The notes below the pieces were generated by a model, which worked only from the letters and a program-made list of their open reading frames with translations, had not been told where the DNA came from and did no database searches. Position numbers and translations under genes: made by a program. Of a DNA stretch of 64,000 nucleotides, positions 1 through 10,700 are shown piece after piece. This DNA comes from Trichodelitschia bisporula. Lineage: Eukaryota > Ascomycota > Dothideomycetes > Phaeotrichales > Phaeotrichaceae. Location of the stretch: positions 604,404-668,403 of the forward strand of contig ML996704.1 of the NCBI GenBank assembly GCA_010356995.1, written 5' to 3'. How positions within the stretch are numbered: position 1 is the first letter of the stretch; each line of letters opens with the position of its first letter.

Positions 1-193
1 CTAACCGAAACGGGCACATCAAAAAAAGATGTTGAGTCCGATTACCTAGGTAGTCAGTCTTGTTTGAACGCACGTCTCCCTTGAAGACCTAACTCATCCG
101 GTGCTCTCCATATGTCGGCGCTCTGAATCCTCATCGCAAGAACACTTCCGAATACGCTAGTTCTAGACCCGGCCTGAATAATGCATCCCAACC

Positions 194-631
194 TTAATCC
201 CACTCCACCCCGTCGTAAGTCGGCTTCGAAGTGCTATTCACGCTCCAGGGCGTCTTCCCATCCCAGTTCTCCGGCTCATCACCCGACTCATCATCCTCTG
301 ATCCCGCCTTTGAATCCCGCTTCCCCACTTCTTCCGCCAGTGATCTCCTCTTGTTCCCATCCTCCTCCTGCGCCCCGAACTTTGCCTGCTCAGCCTCCTC
401 TCCAGCCTGCCGCTCCATATGTGATCTACGCCGCAGCGCGAACTGTCCTTCAATTCCCTGTCGACAGCGCGTGCAAATGCGCTCCCCGCGGGGCCAGCGC
501 AGTAGGTGTTCGCGCTCGATGCCGACTTCGGTGGGGATGTGATTGGTCGTATTCGCGAGGGGGCAGAGGGAGGTGAGGATTGGGTAGCGTTGGTCGCAGG
601 TGAAGCAGATGAGGGATATGGTTGTGCACAT
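194..631 (-). CDS. Small Cys-rich fungal protein, hypothetical
   Basis: Single-exon gene of 145 residues. The N-terminal third holds Cys pairs suggesting a small zinc-binding knuckle: C9-x2-C12, C23 and C53-x2-C56 (ICFTC and CTRC contexts), with the Trp-Pro-Arg-Gly-Glu-Arg segment just before the last pair. The C-terminal half is acidic and charged and probably disordered. The layout resembles a widespread fungal family of unknown function that starts with MCTT and has a CTRCRQG motif; that family assignment is from memory of the pattern. No signal peptide or membrane segment is visible. The start is the first Met and lies directly before the conserved Cys region. Real gene likely; function unknown. 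Confidence 0.7.
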   Translation of the reverse strand: MCTTISLICFTCDQRYPILTSLCPLANTTNHIPTEVGIEREHLLRWPRGERICTRCRQGIEGQFALRRRSHMERQAGEEAEQAKFGAQEEDGNKRRSLAEEVGKRDSKAGSEDDESGDEPENWDGKTPWSVNSTSKPTYDGVEWD

Positions 632-1341
632 GGTTGGATTGGTTTTGGGGGAGGGAGGAGGGAGGGAGGTTGTCGGGAGTGTAGATCGGTGTTAGGGAAT
701 TGGAGGATGGTGTTGTCGGTGGGATTTGTTTGCGGACTGGCGAGGGAATGGAGGGAGGGGCTGAAGGCTGTGGTAGTGTTGGCGATGACGTTGTGGTGCG
801 AGGGTTGGCTTTGCTTTGGTAGTTGTGGTTCGGTGTCTGGGCTTTGTGAAAGATGGGGGTGGTACAGCGAGTTGTGCGGAGAATAAAGATGGTGCCGATA
901 AGAGGGCGGTTGAAAGAGAGATAAGGCGCGGAAAGTGATAGCGGGGGACAGTTCTGCTGAGTTTGGAGACCGAAAAGTGGTTGAGACATGAAGAACGATT
1001 GTGAAAGATGGGTCTATGTGAAGTAAGCTGAGGGAAGCTGAACAAGTGGAAGGCGTTCTCGTGGACTACAAGGTGCATCGTATGAAGGGTAGTAGCACTC
1101 CAGCACGCGACTGCATTCCATCTCGTGGAACCCTGCCACCTGCCTGGAATGGTAATTGGAAACTCAATGCCCTATCAAACTTCAACGGAGGCGACGGCAA
1201 ACAACTATTGGAACACTGGTCGGAGACATCACAAGTAGTGTAATATTGGTAGCAGGAGTATAGAGCGAGAACTTAGGAGTTTGTCTACACCATCTGGACA
1301 CTTAAATAGAATCCTACGCCCAAACGCCTCGCCTCAATTAT
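632..1341. other. Intergenic, 710 bases, no gene recognised
   Basis: Upstream side of the Cys-rich gene (read leftward) and downstream side of the F-box gene. Open frames here overlap each other on both strands, lack introns or recognisable domains, and look like chance frames in a G-rich stretch (640-780 is very G-rich on the + strand). Confidence 0.6.
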
Positions 1342-1794
1342 TCAAGCAGCACGGTGCAGAAAATCGGCCGCATTAAGACCCATGTTTTGGAAATCCTCAT
1401 CCAGACGCAACTGCCACAACGCCCTGATTCCGATGTCGTCCAGAGTAGGGATAAGCCGAGGTTGGCGAAAGGCCAGTGTGCGATATAGCCCCAGCGCCAT
1501 GCCCATCCAGGACTCCCGAGGAACATCGGTGAGGATGTCTAGGATCACTTCATTGGGAGCGCCATGGAAAGGGTCGGACGCCGCCGGAGTAGACGCCATG
1601 ATCTCGGTGATTAGATGCCACGAGGGCGTGGGAAAGTAGCCCGGAATCCGACGTGAGAATTCGAGGTAGTAGGCGAATCCTAGGCTCACGTAGTCCCACC
1701 ATTCCAGTCGTTCCATGATATCGAGGAGGATTTCGTTTGGGAGGATCCAGAGAATCTCAGCTCCGAGTCTGGTGGTTGTGTAGTTGCTTGACAT
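1342..1794 (-). CDS. F-box-like protein with duplicated F-box unit
   Basis: Single-exon gene, 150 residues. An F-box-like motif (LPNEILLDIMERLEWWD) starts at residue 18 and a second related unit (APNEVILDIL) at residue 79. The two units can be aligned over about 40 residues, including a shared tail (LGF...FPT against LGL...IPT), so almost the whole protein is two copies of one module. F-box proteins normally join SCF ubiquitin ligases through Skp1 and carry a separate substrate-binding domain, which is missing here. A role in ubiquitin ligase assembly is therefore inference. It lies 95 bases downstream of the Pga1-like gene on the same strand. Confidence 0.65.
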   Translation of the reverse strand: MSSNYTTTRLGAEILWILPNEILLDIMERLEWWDYVSLGFAYYLEFSRRIPGYFPTPSWHLITEIMASTPAASDPFHGAPNEVILDILTDVPRESWMGMALGLYRTLAFRQPRLIPTLDDIGIRALWQLRLDEDFQNMGLNAADFLHRAA

Positions 1795-1889
1795 GATTGC
1801 GCTTCTGGTCCTTTGCTGGGTTGACGAAGAGGGAGAAGCAGATTATGCACACTATGCCGAATACCTACAAAGAGGTTTATTCGACGCGC

Positions 1890-2746
1890 CTACTCGGCAT
1901 GTACTTTGGCGAGTCGTGATTGCTGCGGATCACTAGCTCCAATACTTGACAGTCGGGTCCAGACGACACTTGCCAAGACCCAACTCCCAATGCCTACCAC
2001 GGTGATGAAGCCGGCAGTTGGGAGTAACGAGCTTGGAAAAATGTTGAGCAGGTAGGGGTCAAGAACTAGACAGGTTAGAATAAAGTCAGTGCGACAGAGA
2101 GGTTCAGCTTACTGAGATCAACGCCGACGAGTGGGGTATTGTTCATTAACGTTCGATTATTAGTAAAGAAGTCTGCTGAAGATTGTACTTGTAGGAAAAG
2201 TACTGCGCCGTCTTTGTTCTTGGTCCGCGTAATAGGATTTTCTGGGCATGAAGGGCTCAGTCGGCTTTCAGAGTAAGCAACAACGGTTGAAAGCAGTTCG
2301 GGCGTATCGAGAATATCATCAAGGGTAAAGGTGCGCAGGTAAAACTCCGTTGGTTGCTGGTCAAACGATTAGAGCAATCACGATGGTCGTTTACGGTAAT
2401 ATCAAACTGGGGACAGGGGGTGAACGGGCTGTAGCCCGTGATTACGTACAGTGGCAACCCAGCAGACTCGGAGTTCGTAGCGCTGGCCAGACCGAAGAGC
2501 ATCTAACAAATACCACGAGGAGGCCCCGCGCGGCTGTGAGGACGTCGGAAATGCAACGGACAATGCCGTGTGCAGCGTAGACGCTTGAGGGGAAATGGCA
2601 GGCAGACACAAATCATCGATATCACGAGGTGACACGGGATTGGGGTAGATTTGGGGAGCGAGAAATATGGTCTTCTCAGTGTTGGCTGCTACGAGCAATG
2701 CCAGAGCCAAGAAAGAAAGAAGTAGAGGACCAAATCGACTAGTCAT
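1890..2746 (-). CDS. PGA1: GPI-mannosyltransferase II subunit, Pga1-like
   Basis: Three exons (2746-2450, 2356-2113, 2065-1890) join in frame to 238 residues. There is a cleavable-looking signal peptide (residues 1-22, LLLSFLALALLVAA), a lumenal domain with the family hallmarks SSWYLLDAL and LRVCWVATQPTEF, and a C-terminal membrane segment after LDPYLLNIFPSSL (TAGFITVVGIGSWVLASVVW). In yeast Pga1 is the partner of Gpi18 in adding the second mannose to GPI anchors in the ER. The assignment rests on these motifs and on topology. Introns are 93 and 47 bases; the first ends CTAAT...CAG, the second CTAAC...TAG. Transcribed divergently from alpha-tubulin. Confidence 0.8.
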
Positions 2747-3489
2747 GTTGTGATTCGCTGACGTATGCGAGAGGAGAGAAGAGTTGGGTCAAGCACGAGA
2801 CATGCCTCGTCGTGAGGAGTGGTGGTGGTGGCCAGCAAGTGAAAGGTGGCGGGGGTTCGGAGGCGGAGGGTTAGAGGGGGGAATTCTATGGTGGCGCTAA
2901 GGTGGAAAGACAGAAGAGTTGGGGAATTGAAGCTTTTGTCCCATGTACGGTATCCTGCGACAAAGATGCAATGCGATTGAGACGACAATAAACAAAAGAT
3001 GCGTGGTGTTGAAGTTGCTGCCTGCAAGACAAGATGGGGCAGTTTACTATAGTAAAGAGTGGAGTGGAGTGGAGTGGAGTGGAGTGGAGCGGAATGGAAT
3101 GGACTCTCCGCTCCGCCTGTCAGGCGACAAGGGAAGGAAGACCAGGCAGCAATCGATTGGGAATGGCCCGTGCGGCAAGTTCGCTCACGCGCCAGCGGTT
3201 GCGGTTGGTGCATTTGGTGCTTGGGCGGCAGGGGTTGAGTGAGGAAACGCACCAACCACCGCCAGCAGACGCCCACTGGTTCCGCGCACTGCACGGGCCC
3301 TCTCCTTCCCTCACCGACAACAAAACATTGGCTTCTCGAAAGGAGACTCGGCAGAATCAACTCAACTTCCTCCATCCACCTCCAACCAGTTGTGTTCTCC
3401 ACCTTGCTGTTCAACTCTCCACAATCCGCAAACCCCAGACTTTGATCAAGGACATCCTCAACCCCGCTTTTACTCCATCATCAGCAACT
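2747..3489. promoter_or_regulatory. Divergent promoter, PGA1-like / alpha-tubulin
   Basis: 743 bases between two divergent start codons. It carries a GGAGT-repeat tract at 3058-3090 degrading into GGAAT units, and a pyrimidine-rich leader before the tubulin start (about 3300-3480). No TATA box is evident. Frames crossing it in several phases look like by-products of the repeat. Confidence 0.5.
3058..3091 (+). repeat. GGAGT pentanucleotide microsatellite
   Basis: About five perfect GGAGT units followed by degenerate GGAGC and GGAAT units, in the tubulin/PGA1 intergenic region roughly 400 bases upstream of the tubulin ATG. GA-rich tracts like this are common nucleosome-poor promoter elements; that role is inference. 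Confidence 0.8.
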
Positions 3490-5189
3490 ATGAGAGAAGT
3501 CATCAGTCTCAACGGTACGTTTAGCCCTTAACGCCACCGAAACGCGCTTCAACCGCCCATGGTGGGGATGGCGAAATATGTGTACAATGGCTAATATCGG
3601 TCTCTACAGTCGGCCAGGCTGGTTGCCAGATTGCCAACTCTTGCTGGGAGGTACGTTGACAGTGATTTTCATCACCGCTGCTGCGAACGAGTCTCTTCTC
3701 GCCGCCGGGGTTGGAGAAATGTGCTGCCTAGAACACATGCTAACACTCACCTTAGCTCTACTGCCTCGAGCACGGTATTCAGGTATGCTACAAACTATCT
3801 GGTATTGGAATCACCAGCTAATAGAGTTTAGCCCGATGGTTACCTGACCGAGGAGCGCAAGGCCCAGGATGACGACCATGGCTTCAGCACCTTCTTCTCG
3901 GAGACCGGCAAGTCAAGCCACTTCAACGAATGTAAAGCATAACTAACAATATTCAGGCCAGGGCAAGTATGTGCCTCGTACCATCTACTGCGATCTCGAG
4001 CCGAACGTTGTCGATGAGGTCCGCACCGGTCCCTACCGTGGTCTCTTCCACCCCGAGCAGATGATCACTGGCAAGGAAGATGCGTCGAACAACTATGCCC
4101 GTGGCCACTACACCGTTGGCAAGGAGCTCATTGACCAGGTACTGGACAAGGTTCGCCGTGTTGCGGACAACTGCTCTGGTCTGCAGGGCTTCCTCGTCTT
4201 CCACTCCTTCGGTGGTGGTACCGGCTCTGGCTTCGGTGCTCTGCTGATGGAGCGTCTGTCCGTTGACTACGGCAAGAAGTGCAAGCTCGAGTTTTGCGTC
4301 TACCCTGCTCCGCAGGTCGCCACATCAGTGGTTGAGCCGTACAACTCCATCCTGACCACGCACACCACGCTGGAGCACTCCGACTGCAGCTTCATGGTCG
4401 ACAATGAGGCCATATATGATATCTGCCGTCGCAACCTGGGCATCGAGCGTCCCAACTACGAGAACCTGAACCGCCTGATCGCTCAAGGTACGACTTCACT
4501 CTTCAATTATTAACTTTGTTTTCTAACATTCTGCAGTGGTATCCTCCATCACTGCGTCGCTGCGCTTCGACGGGTCCCTGAACGTGGATCTCAATGAGTT
4601 CCAGACCAACCTCGTTCCGTATCCGCGTATCCACTTCCCGCTCGTGGCCTACGCTCCCGTCGTCTCAGCGGCCAAGGCTGCGCACGAAGCCAACTCGGTG
4701 CAGGAGATTTCCATGTCCTGCTTCGAGCCTAACAACCAGATGGTCAAGTGCGACCCGCGCAACGGCAAGTACATGGCTACGTGCCTGCTGTACCGTGGCG
4801 ACGTGGTCCCCAAGGATGTGCACGCCGCCGTGGCCACCCTGAAGACCAAGCGCACGATCCAGTTCGTCGACTGGTGCCCGACCGGCTTCAAGATCGGCAT
4901 CTGCTTCCAGCCTCCCCAGATGGTGCCGAACGGCGATCTGGCCAAGGTCAACCGCGCCGTCTGCATGCTGTCGAACACGACTGCAATCGCTGAGGCCTGG
5001 TCGGCGCTGTCCCACAAGTTCGATCTCATGTACTCGAAACGTGCCTTTGTTCACTGGTACGTCGGCGAGGGCATGGAGGAGGGCGAGTTCTCCGAGGCGC
5101 GTGAGGATCTGGCTGCGCTCGAGCGTGACTACGAGGAGGTTGCCGCCGACTCGATCGAGGGCGACGAGGGTGCTGAAGCCGAGTACTAG
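3490..5189 (+). CDS. TUB1: Alpha-tubulin (tba-1 type)
   Basis: Six exons (3490-3514, 3610-3650, 3756-3782, 3832-3907, 3957-4487, 4537-5189) give 450 residues, the normal length. Starts [15 protein letters not shown], has the GTP-binding tubulin signature GGGTGSG, the MREC-equivalent and helix regions of alpha-tubulin, and ends in an acidic tail with terminal Tyr (EGAEAEY). Forms the alpha/beta heterodimer of microtubules. The first four exons are very short, as usual in ascomycete tubulin genes. The fourth intron (3908-3956) begins GCAAGT, not GT, and ends CAG after an AACTAAC branch site: a GC-AG intron, required by the protein frame. No Lys is seen at the usual acetylated loop position. Confidence 0.98.
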
Positions 5190-5794
5190 ATGCTCGCATC
5201 GTTAATACTAGGTTGAATGCTCTCTGCTGCCTTTTTATAGCGTTGCCTGGAGACTGGTGTCAGTTTTGAGTGGGGTTGTTTGTTGGTGGAGGTTGTTAGG
5301 CTGTTATTGAAATCATAATATCCCAATCTCTACCCAGCTATTTCTGGGGGTTCTTTGCTTTTGGAGTGGTTATGATGATGTCTACCTCCGCTCAGCTGTT
5401 CTCGGAACCGGAGGTGCTGGCGGTGACGGATGACTACGAGTAGAGGCTTGTCCTGTTTGTATTGTTGTCGTGTCCTTGCCCCCGGAAGTTCAGCCACATA
5501 TATTAGCACAGCCACCTGTGCCACATAATTGCCCCGCGCGGCTAAACCGAATTCGGTGAGTGGATGGCGTAGCACAGCCCCGCCCGTGACGAGTTTGACT
5601 CGTCCCAGCTTTTGAACTGAAAGATCCGTTCCCAGCTCTCTTTTGTTAAAACATCTTCGCTCCTCCAGTATTTCACTACGACCCTTCCTCGATATTTGCC
5701 TGACTCCTTCTGACATCAACAATACGAAACCCCTCTTTCCTCCTTGCGCCCTCTCTCCCCCACCCCAGACTGGCCTGTTGCTCGCCAAAATATA
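5190..5794. other. Tubulin 3' flank and WW-gene promoter
   Basis: 605 bases. The left part is the alpha-tubulin 3' region with T-rich tracts. The right part (about 5640-5790) is pyrimidine-rich leader leading to the WW-protein start. No gene recognised on either strand. Confidence 0.6.
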
Positions 5795-7453
5795 ATGGCG
5801 TCTTCCGACGGCCCAAACGGTCCCGTGCCCAAGCTCCCTGCCGGGTGGATTGCTCAGTGGGACGACAGGTGAGAGATTTCCACAACATAAAGCCTACTTT
5901 GCCACCCATTCCCCACCTTCCACCTTTTCCCTTGCCGTACTTGGACCAAGTCTTCTTGCTTCAACACGAAACAAACACACCCGCAACCCCGCACTTGAGA
6001 AATCCAGCCCCGCTTACGCTTCCTTCTACAGCTGCAACAAGTATTACTTCGTGCAAATCAGCACCGGCAACTCGACGTGGGATAAGCCTACGACAGCTGC
6101 CCCTGGAGCACCTACATCATCCTCTAGCACACCAGCACATCCTTCCGGTCCCTACCCCAATCCACCGACCAGTGCAATGGGTAACCAAGACTTTGATGCC
6201 AAGGAGGGGACCCGTGGAGTCGGCGGAGAGCAGCATGGCGAAAGCCAAGATCGTGCTGGCGGACTGGGCGTATGTGCTCATCCTCCTGATGGGGTTTGAA
6301 AATGGAAGCTAACTCTGTTCGACAGGGCTTCGCAGTGAACGCTCTCCTCGGCAACCAAGGCAAGCAATCCCATGGCAGCGGCGCAGGCGGCATTGCTGGC
6401 CAGCTTGTGTCCAGTCTGCTGGGTGGGGGCAAGCAGTCTTCCAGCAGCGGTCACAGCAGCGGTGGCGGTGGTATTGCTGGACAACTTGCATCAAGCCTTC
6501 TCGGTGGCGGCAAGCCCCAGAAGCAGTCCGGCAGCTCTACGTCTCCCTCCGGCTCATCTGGCTCCCACGGCGCCGCCGGTGGTCTTGGCGGGCTCGTGGG
6601 TGGCTTCCTCGGTGGCCATCACGGTCAGCAGCAGTCGGGCCAGAATTACGGCTATTCCTCAAGCGGGTCTTCTGGCACGTATACAGGCACTGCCCCTCCA
6701 GCACAATACCAGCCCTCTGGACAACAGAGCTCAGGCCAGCATAGTTCTTCGGGGCCGGGTTACAGCAGCACGGCCTCTCACGGCTCTTCGGGATCGGGCT
6801 ACGGTGGTACGCCTTCTCAGAGCCAGTACGGCTCCCAGCCGCCTCACCAGCAGGGCTCTACCCAGAGCCACGCTCCCAGCTCGAACCCTCCCTACTCCTC
6901 AGGCCAGTACTCGCAAGGCAGTCCGGCGCCGTATAACCCGCAAGGCCAGCAAAATTACGGACAGCAGTCCAACTCTCCTTACCCTGGCCAGCATTCGCAG
7001 CCGCAGTCATACGGCGGTGCTCCTCCCTCGCCATATGGCTCCCAGGGACCTCATGGCAGCCACGACCAGCACGGCGGTCCCGGTGGCTACGGCCAGCAGA
7101 GCGGCCACCAGGGCGGCTACGGTGGCCAGCAGGACCCTGGATCATACGGACCTCCACCCGGGCAGGGGACGCCTGGTGGCTACGGTGGTCATCAAGGCGG
7201 GCCTCCCTCCCACGGCGGCCCGGGCGGCTATGGTGGCCAGCCGCCACACTCTAGTGGGGGCTACTCTGGCTCGGGTTACCCGACTAGCGGCGGGTCGGCG
7301 TCATATCCCCCGCCCCCTGCTGGTGGACCCTTCGGACCGCAGGGCGGTGGGCCCGGCGGGTATGGTCAGGGCCAGGGCCAGGGTCAAGGCGGACAGAGTG
7401 GCTATGGTCAGGGCGGATACGGTGGCCAGCCGTCGTCGCAGCCTGGGTGGTGA
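5795..7453 (+). CDS. WW-domain protein with Gly/Gln/Tyr-rich tail
   Basis: Three exons (5795-5868, 6032-6269, 6326-7453) give 479 residues. An N-terminal WW domain spans residues 14-44: LPAGW...W22...YYFVQ...TW41DKP, with both signature Trp, the aromatic pair and the final Pro. WW domains bind Pro-rich ligands. After a Ser/Pro/Thr linker come two near-identical glycine-zipper-like units (GGIAGQL(V/A)SSLLGGGK) and a third weaker GGLVGGFLGG unit. About 300 residues of Gly, Gln, Ser, Tyr and Pro with repeated YGGQ/GGYG motifs follow, resembling prion-like low-complexity domains. Fungal proteins of this plan are common but uncharacterised; condensate formation or membrane association is inference. 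The 3' end faces the ATPase gene. Confidence 0.85.
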
Positions 7454-7796
7454 TTTGTGTAAACGCGCAATGTTTAGCGGGCGTGTACATCGGCTGGGGA
7501 GCGGGGTTTGCTTGATGACGGCTGATGGATTTGATACCTGGGATGGGATTTGTGGATGATTGATTCCAAGGATGGGAGTGCGATTAGATTTCATGAATGC
7601 AGACGTGATGAGCAATCGATTGCAGACTGTATTCGATTTCTTATTATCCTCTGAAGTACGGTGGAGTGGAAAGATGGATGCATTGTTCGCCCCGCTGCCT
7701 CGATGCAAAAAAGAAAACACACTACCAAACCGTCTACACGTAGTTGCCTCTACGGCAATTCTCCGCTACAGCACACAGCCCGTACATGCCCTAGGT
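7454..7796. other. Convergent 3' intergenic, 343 bases
   Basis: Lies between the tail-to-tail ends of the WW-domain gene and the sacsin-like gene. Nothing beyond expected 3' untranslated sequence is visible. Confidence 0.6.
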
Positions 7797-10700
7797 CTAC
7801 TGCTTCACTCCTCCCATAGCCGCCATCAGCTTCGGGAAATTCTGCGCCGCAAAGCTCTCGGAGTAGAAGCTATGCGCCGCCGAATGCGCCTCGACCAGAT
7901 TATGCGCCAACTCATGGCACAGCGTAACGTACCAGTAAGCTAGTGCATCGACCCGCGCCTCGCCACGTTCCCAAGACGCAGCATGTAGTGAATCCCAAAA
8001 GGCAAAGTTGAAGAATAAAGCACCGCCCTTGTTGAATGCGATGGTCGTTGCGCCCGGGTCGTGGAATATGTGCACTACGGAGCTGTTCACGTTCATCATC
8101 CGCGCGAGTGAGAGGATTACGTCTGCGAAGGCGCGCAAGCGAGTGCTGTGTGCCGCCAACCATGCCGCGCGGTCGCGCCCCCCCTCGCCGACGTACACGC
8201 GCACGCCCTGCGCCGTGTTGCCGGCCAGGTGGATATGTGCCGCGGGACTGGCGTCGCAATACCCGCCCTTGACCACCTCTGGCACTTCCGGGTCCTTCAT
8301 CGGCGCTGAATTGAGCGTCGCCGTGCTGTGCGGCTTGCACGCGGAAACGGCGCGCGAGAACGAGGCGGAGATGTCGGTGGTGGAGGTGGGGGGCGCGGGG
8401 GTGGAAGGCCGGCTGGTGGAAGGGGGCCGGTTAAAGAGGTTAGTTACGGTGTCGGACCAACCTGACAGCATCTTTGAGGACGGTTTGCGCTTGCTCGGCT
8501 CGCGGGGCGGGGAGTCGAAGCTGCCGGGCATGTGGGCCACGGTGTCGCCGGGTGAGTCCGGGCTCTCGGGCTGGGGCTTTTCGGGGCGCGAGGGAGTGGG
8601 AGGGAGGGATTTGTTGGGCTGGGTGGGGGTTCCGACGGGTGTTCGGCTGGGTTCTTGCTCGGCGGCGCGGCGGCGGGATTCGTCGGCGGCTTGTAGTTTG
8701 GCCCGTTCTTCGTGGGCGATGCGCGTCTCGATGGCCTTGAGCCGGAGGATGCGGTCGACGTTGTACCCTTTGTTGCGGAGGCGGAGGAGATCAGTGGCAA
8801 GCACCGTTTCGAGGGCCAGGGTATCGTGCTGCTTCGGACGCTTGAGGAGCAGGCTAGAAATGCATTGGCTGATTTGGTAGAGATCGTAATCGGGGATTAC
8901 GCAGAGAGTGTGCGAGCTCTTCGTTGTCTTGACCATGGTTGCGGAGCGGCGCTCGCGCATCGGACGCACGGGATAGCCGCGCAGGGAGTAGCTGATGTTG
9001 ACGGAGGAAACCATGGTTATGACGAGGAACTTGTCCAGCCATTTGGGGTCAACGCGCTGGTCGCGCGGGTATTCGTGCAGGAAGACGCGGGCACGTTCAG
9101 CGATGAGCTTGTACAGCTTCGGCGCTTCGCTCTGGTCGCGCAGTTCGTGGCCGAGGCGGCGGTCTTCCATGACGAGGGACGACAGCTTAGGAACGCCGAG
9201 GTCGGCGTAGAACCGCTCGAGTATGTCATTTTGCGGTGCGACGTGGAGGTACTCGCGGAACATCATATATGCCCGAATTTCGTCCTCGATAACGACCTCA
9301 GTGGCCTTTCTCAGCGAGTACTGTCGGACGACGTCATCCTCCTCCACCTCTAGCTCCTCACTGTCATACTCTTCACTCTGCTTCCTCGATGACGATGTCA
9401 GTTCCTGGTAGCTCAAGAGACAGGGCGAAGAACGGAGAGCATTCCATAAGGTTTTGTCTTTGGAAAGGATATCGGAGTTTTCAGCAATCTTTTTGAGCAG
9501 CTCCAGATACCGGTCTTCTTGAATCATGTTGAGAATCCTAGAGGGATTTTCCGCGACCATGCGAGCTAGCTCGCTGCTGTTCGGCTCAAATTTGCCCCCG
9601 ATCTTAAGGAGGAACGCATTGGCCGAGTCACCGAAATTGACAAAGTCGAAAATGTCCCCGTACTGACGCGAGTCACCTAAGAAGCACATCTTCGGTGAGA
9701 TCATGCGCGTCCCAGAGCCGTCCTTCTGGCTTGTTTTTGGCACAATAAAAGCTGAACCGAGAGCCTCAACAAGCTTATTGTCAAGTTCACTTAAGCGCGT
9801 TGCAAAGTATTTGAACTTTGCTTGAGCCTCTTGAAAGCTGGTTGGAGGATCGAACATAAGTTTTTTGGCGCAAAGGTCGATTGGAGGATGGGGTGCAACA
9901 CCAAACTTGAGGGCGTGTGGTGTAAGAGCAGGGTCTATTAGCGGAAACCCCATGACAGCGGCACTGCGCTCAGAGTAGCATTCGCTCGGTGTCATGGCCA
10001 CGGGAAAGGCCTTGCCTTCGACAGGCAAAATCGGCGAACTTCGGATGATCTTGATGTCGAACGCGCCATACCCATGTTCGTGGTGCATATCGATGTAATA
10101 CCCGAGGGCCATGTTGTACCTCCAAGAATCTCCCTCTTTTATGGCTTGCAGCATGATCTGAACGAGCTCTGGTACGGTTGGAAACGGCTTGAGTCCGAGG
10201 GACCTCAGAAACTTTCCTTCTGGGCTGTTCGAACGATAAAATCCTGGCCAGCGGAGTACGGGAAGTTTGAGGGTACGCAGAACGTCTACAGGCTCAAAGA
10301 GTTCTGAGACTTTGTAAAGCTTATCGGGTGTGGAAACTGAAGCGGCTCCGATATCTGCTGGACAGAAGGCTGTGTTCTTCAATCGCACCATATCCGAAGC
10401 TGGGATATCATCCCGCACGGAGACGAGGTAATGCATCAGGTCTGAGAAACTCCATTTTCGAGGCGACACGTTGCTAGAGTCTGGTCTTGATCCCATCAGC
10501 CTCTCAAACACAACCGTGATCTCTAGCGTTTTCCGAACACCCAAGGCGGAGAGAACATTGTCTTTCACGCCGCGGGGAAGTCCCGTTACCACAGGCAAAT
10601 CATCGAAAAGCTTCACGGTTGGGAAGTACGCATCTGCCGGCCGACGCATGCCAATCTTCGTCGGCATGATTGTATGTAGCGCCAGCGTCTGCTCTGAGAG

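Noticed and set aside
6372-7559. 395-codon alternative frame over the Gly-rich tail of the WW protein
   Set aside because: Low-complexity repeats keep other frames open. It encodes no domain, and the WW frame has the spliced, conserved N terminus.
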